Assembly: GCA_014208095.1 (NCBI GenBank)
Contig: JACHMT010000003.1
Location: 989,234 to 1,053,233 of the forward strand
DNA: 64,000 nucleotides
Source: Actinospineispora eucalypti
GTDB taxonomy: Bacteria; Actinomycetota; Actinomycetes; Mycobacteriales; Pseudonocardiaceae
Reading direction: 5' to 3'
Numbering within the stretch: position 1 is the stretch's first letter; each line of letters begins with the position of its first letter. Of this stretch, positions 21,001-27,000 are shown piece after piece. The notes below the pieces were generated by a model that had not been told where the DNA came from, did no database searches, and worked only from the letters and a program-made list of their open reading frames with translations. The translations under genes were made by a program, and so were the position numbers.

Positions 21001-24000
21001 CGGCCTTCTTGCCGCTGATGCCGGCGGCGCCGGTGAGCTGGCCGGCACAGCCCTGGGGGCAGTCGAGCTGTGCACTGGTTGAGCCCTCCGCGGTGGCACC
21101 GGCGAGTGGCTTGGCGTTCTTGGCCGGGCTCGCCGGGATGTTGCTGTGACGGGGGTCCGCGTCGGTGACCGCATCGCTGCCGACCGAGCAGCCGCCGGTG
21201 CAGGTGGCGGCGCTGTGCGAGGTGGCCGTCCGGGCGCCGGCGGTGACACTGGTGTCGCCGGAGGCGCTGGCCCTGCAACCGTCCCCGGCACACGACGCGG
21301 CGGAGGACGACTGGGCCAATGTGGCCGGGACCGCCGAGGCGGGCTTGCTCTGTTGTGCGGTCAACATGTCGGCAACCACCTGGCCCGAACCGGCCGTGGC
21401 GCCCGAGGTTGCCTGGCAAGCACTCGTGGTGGTGTCGCAGGTCGCGGTGGTGGTGCCGGTACTCGTCGGGGGGCCTCGGGTGCCCTTGCCGCCGTTGGCG
21501 TGGCCGGTGCCGGTGAGTCCGGTTGCCGAGCTTTGCGGGGAGCCCTTACAAGCGGTGTTGCCGTCGCAGTTCAGGGTTGCCCATGCGGTGCTCCAGCTGG
21601 AGGCGCCGGGGACGCTGGTGCCGGCGGTGGCGGCGGAGGACCCGGGGGCGGTGGCCGGCTGGTCGGGGTTCTGCCCCGGCTGGCCGGGCTCGCCGTTGCC
21701 GCCCTGGGAAGCCTTGGCGCCCTTGCCGTTCTTGCCGTTCTTGCCGGTCCCATTGCCCTGGCCACCGCTGTCGCCGAGCCGGGTGTTGGTGGTGATGGCG
21801 TTCCGGGTGGGTTGGTCCTGGACCATCGGCTTGATGGTGTTGGCGTCGGGGGCGGTGGAGGCGGCGCCGTTGATGACCGCGGTGCAGGTGCCGCCGGTGG
21901 TGCCCGAGCAGGAGCCTTCGGCGCGGTTGCCTCGGGCGTCCTTCGAGACGGTCGGGTTGGTGGCTAGGACGGTGCCGGTGAGCTTGCCGCCCTCGCCGGT
22001 GAGTTTGCCGCCGATGGTGGAGGCGACAGAGGGGCCGGTGCCGAGCCGGGCGGTGTTCACCGTGGCGTCGTTGCCGGCGTAGGTGAGGGCGGCGCCGGGG
22101 CCGGTGGTGGCGTTGGACAGGGTCTGCACCTGGCAGGTGGTGCCGCCGTCCTCGCAGGTGACGGTGCCTTCGGAGGTGCGGGGCTTGCTGGGGCCGTCCC
22201 AGGCGGCCGCCGCGGTGCGGGCGGTACCTCCGCAGTTGCTGGTCCGGCAGTCGATGCTCGCCGACGCGCGGGAGGTGGAGGTCGGGCCGGAGGTGGGCTG
22301 GCCCGGGAGGGGCTTGCCGGTCTTGGGGTCGAGCTTCATGTAGTCGGGGGCGGAGGAACCGTCCGAGCTGGTCTGGCCCAGGCAGCCGCCGCCCCGCACG
22401 GTGCACTCGGCGGTGTCGGAGCTGCCCCGGCGGTTCTCCGAGACGCTGGTGTCCAGGGCGGACGTCTCGGCGTGGGACTTCCCACCGCAGGTCTGCGCGT
22501 TGTCGCAGCGGATCTGGGCGTCGGCGTGGGACTCGCTGACCACACCGGCCGGGACGGCGGTGCCGTCTTCGCGCGTCTTGGCCTCGCGGAAGGCGACGGT
22601 CGTCTCGGCGGCCGAGCCGCAGGTTCCTCCCGTGCCGTGGACCTCGCAGCGGGTGACGCCGTCGCTGTCGCGGGTGCCCTTGACGTCCCCGGCGGCGTCG
22701 CCGGAGGTGGCGCCGGACTCGTTGGCCTTGCAGTCGGTCGACTTGCAGGCCAGCACGGCGGTGGTCTTGCTGGTGGCGGTCAGGCCCTTGCCCAGCTCGG
22801 CATCCGGCCCCGCGGCCTGGATGGTGTCGGAAACAGGGTTGTCGACGGTCGAGCTGGAGTCGTTGGCGCAGCTGCCGGTGGTGCCGCCGGCGGTGCAGCC
22901 GTGGTGGGCGTCGGTCTTGCGGGTGGCCTTCTTGCCGTCGACGCTCGCCGTGATGGTCGCGGCGGTGGCGGTGTTGGCCTTGCCGGTGCAGCCCTTGGCC
23001 TCGTCGCAGTCCACCGAGCTGTGCGCGAGCGCGTCCTCGCTCAGCCCGGAAGCGGAGGTGCAGGTGCCGCCGGCGACCTCGCAGCGAGCGGTGCCGGTGT
23101 GGGTGCGGTTGTCAATGTTGGTGCGAGCCGGGGTGGCCGGGACCGCGGCCTGCCCCGTGGCCGGGTCCGCGGCCACCGCCGGTATTACCGGAGTGGTCTG
23201 GGTGGTGTCGGTCTTGCCGTTCGCGGTGCTGGTGGCGTTGCCCTTGCAGCCGGTCGCGCCCTGGGCGCACCGGGCCTTGGCCTCGGCCGCCTCGGGGTCG
23301 ACGCCGGCCCGCACGGTGGTGGTCGTGTCGCAGCCGATCGTGGCGGCCTGGCAGTGGGCCTTGCCGGCGGCATCGCCGTTCTGCTTGGTCGGACTGGTTT
23401 CGACGGCGCGACGGCCGGTGGAGTTGTTGTCGCAGATGCCGTTGCGGGTGTTGCAGTCCGATCCGGCCTCGGCGGCGTTGGCGAAGCCGGCCAGGGCGCA
23501 GTCCTTGGTGCACGCCCCGCTGCTCTGGGATGCCGAATCCGGACGTTTTCCGTTTTCTGTGCATCCGTTGCGTGCCTGACAGAAGGTGTCCGCGCCCTGG
23601 CTGTCCGCCGTGGCGGAGGTGTTGCACGCACCGACGCCGCAGGTGATTTGGGCGGTGGTCTTACCGGCCTTCGCGCTGGTACCGCAGCCCTTGGTCGGGT
23701 CGCAGGACGCGTTCGCGGCTCGGTCGCCGGCCTTCGACGAGGCGGCGCAGCCGGAGACGCCGAGCAGGCAGAGGCTCTGGTCCTGTTTCAGCTGGCCGGT
23801 CTTGGCGTCGATCGCGGCGGTGGAGCACTGCGCGAACGCCCCGTCGTTGGAGCACACGGCGCCGGCGCCGTCGCGGCCTGGGTTCGCCTGCGCCGCGGTG
23901 TCGTAGCCGGCGGCTTGGCGCAGCTCGGCGGTCTGCGCGTAGACGGTGTCGCGCTGAGTGTCGTAGGCCGTGGTCTGCTGGTCGTAGGCGGCCTGGGTGA

Positions 24001-27000
24001 TCTTGCCAGCGGTGAGCTGCTTCTTCGCCGCGTCCAGCTTGGTCTTGGCGGTGCCCAGCTGTTGCTGGCCGGTGACCACGTCGTTGAGCAGCTGGGCGTC
24101 GTACGGGTCGAGCCGGGCGGCGGATTGGTCGGCCTTGGCCTGCAGCGCCTGCTGGGCGGCGGCCTGCTTGTTGTACGCGGCCTGCGTGATCTTGTGCGTG
24201 GCCAGTTGGGACTTCGCGGTGGCCAGGTTCCGCTGGCCCTTGATCACGGCGAGACGGTCGTTCAGTGCCTGCTGGGTTTCGTTGTTCGGGTCCTCCAGCA
24301 GCGGTGGCGGGCCGCGGTTGGACAGCGACTCGGGCTGGCGGGTTTGCAGGTTGCCGTTGGCGAGGGCGCATTCGACGTCGCCCTCACACCGCGTGCCTGA
24401 GAACTGGCCCTCGTTGTTCAGGCTCCAGTTGCTGTTGGCGCCGTTCTGCCCGGTGCCGCCTTGCCCCGCGCCGGCGCCTTGGCCGTAGCGGCCGCTGGCT
24501 TGCAGGGCGTCGAGCACCTGCTGGGCGGCGGCGGTCAGCAGCTGGCGGGCCTGCTCACCGGCTTGCGGTCCGGCAACCGATCCGACCAGGCCGGAAACCA
24601 GGTTGGTGACCCCGCCCAGGATCTGGGCGAAGTCATCGAGCGTGGCCGGGCGCTGGCCCTGGGTCTGGCTCTGGCTCTGCCCGCCGCCGGACTGGTTTCC
24701 GGAAGCGCCGCCGCCGATTCCCAGGTCGTGCATGAGGCCGTCCACGAAGTCGTCGGTTCGCTTCTCGATCCGCTGCTTAAGGGCGTCGCTGGCTTGTTGG
24801 CCGGCCGTCTGGCTCTTGCGCCCGTTTACCAGGTCGAGCAGGTTGGACCGGAAATCATCGATCGGATTTGCTCGGGCGCCCCGCGCGTCGCTGGCTCCGC
24901 CCGCTCGGGCCTTACCGCCGTGACGGCCGAGGTTGCCGAAGACGTTGGCCAGCAGGTCATCGATCATCTGCCCCAAGCCGCCCGACCGGACACTGTTCCG
25001 CGAATCGCGGTTGCTCGCCGGGGCCTGCGCCTGGGCGGCCGTGGCGCCACCGCCCGACCGCGGGTGGTTGAAGAGTTCGCCGAGTGCCTCTTGGGTTTGC
25101 TGTCCGGTGTCTTTGCCGGCGACACCGGAGACCAGGTTGGCGGCGAGGTTGGTGAAGTTGTTCAGCGCTTGTTCCACGCTGGGCTGCTGCTGTTGGGTGG
25201 GCTGCTGGTTGGCGGCTTTGGCGTCGGCCATGAAAGCGTCGTAGTAGATCTTCTTCCAGTAGTCCATGTCGTCGGAGAACGGGCCGCCCCGCTCCCCCGA
25301 CCCGCCGCTCCGCTGGCTCGTCGCGCCGGCGCCCAGCAGTTTCGCCAGGTCGGAGGCGAACTTGTCGGCGAGCTGGCGGACTGCTTGGCTCCACTCGGGC
25401 TGCCGGGTCGGCTGGGCGAGCTTGACGGTGCCGGGCTGCTGGGTGGCCGGCGGCCGGGTCTGGCTGCCACCAGTGTCGGCCGGCCGCCGGCCCTGGCCCA
25501 GCTCCCGGGTGAACTTGAGGGCCAGCTCATCCAGGGCCTCGCTGACCTTGTTGGTGGCATTCTTGCCGGCGACGTCGCGGACGATCCCGGTGATCGCGTC
25601 GGTGAACCGGTCGAACACCTCGGTCAGGTCGTCCGACATGGCCGGCCGTCGCGGGGTCTGGCTCGCGCTGCCCTGGGGCAGGTTGCCGATCAGGCTCCGG
25701 ACGAGGTCGCCGATGAAGTTTTCAAGGGTGCCGGCCTGGGGGCGGGAGGCCGGGGCGTTCACGTTAAGGCTGTCTTGCTGGGGGCTCAGGCGCTGACCGG
25801 CCGGAGGACCGCGTGCGCCGGGGGCGCCGGTCTGGTGGCCGGTGAGGCTCGGGTCACGGTCGGTGCAACCGAGTGCCAGGCAGGTGATGGGCCGCCGGTC
25901 GCTGTCGGGGGCCAGGCCGTGGGAGTCGTGCTTGGTGGTGTGGCCCGGTATGGCGGGCTTGACGTCGCTGCCGCCGGCGCCGGTGTGGTTGTTGAGCTTG
26001 TTGCTGGCGTCCAGGGCCTTGGACACCTGGCTGGTCAGCTCGGTCAGGGCGGTGCGGGTGTCTGCGCCGGCCTGCTTGCCGGCCACGGTGCCCACGATCC
26101 CGGAGGCCAGGTCGACCACGCCGTTCATCAGCTCGTCGACCTGTTCGGCCGCCGGCGCCTTGACCGGGCTACCGCCGGGGTTCGACCCGGGGCGGGCGGT
26201 GGGCTGGTCGGTCCACGGCCGCAACCGGTCGAGGTCGGAGGAATCCGTCCGGTCGGCACCCGTTCCCGGCTGCTGGGTCGCGGCGCCGAGCACCTTGCCG
26301 ACGAGATCGAACACCCAGTCGAGCACGGAACCAACCGAATCGCGCTGCCGGGTCGGCAGCTCGATCGGCGGAGCCTTCCTGCCGGCCGCCGGGGCTGACG
26401 GGCGGGAGGGACGGTCGATGGGATTGTCGATCTGGTCGGTGTCCGGGGGCGTCGTGGCCGCCGGACGCGTCGGCGGCTTCGGGTGCTCCGCCCCCGGCTT
26501 CGGCCCGCCGGTGTTGTTGGCCGAGCCGAAGCTGAGTGCCTTGCCCAACTTCTCGAACAGACCGGAGAGCAACTCCGACAGCGAGCCACCGTGCGAGTCG
26601 GCCGGCTTCACCGAGGCGCCTGACGGCGCGCTGGGGGCACCCAGCCGGGTCGCCCGGCTCACCACGTCGGCCACGAAGTCGGTCACAGGCTCGACGATCG
26701 AACGCGTCACCGATGCCGACGACTGACCCGCGCTTGCCGTGGGGCCGCCGTGCGCCCGGCCGTCGAACGGGGGCCACTCGGGCACCTCCGCCGACTGGTT
26801 CGCCGAGGGGGCGTAGCGGGCGCGCAAGTCGGCCAGGGAACGGGCCGGGCCGACATTGGCCGCCGAGGAGATCCGGCTGTCCAAAACGCTGGACTGGTTC
26901 ACCGGTGCCGGCTTGTGTTCGCCGCCGCCGAAAGAGAACGACCAACCGGATTCGTCGGCTCCCGCGTCGAAATTCCCTTGGTCATAGGCGACCAGTTCGA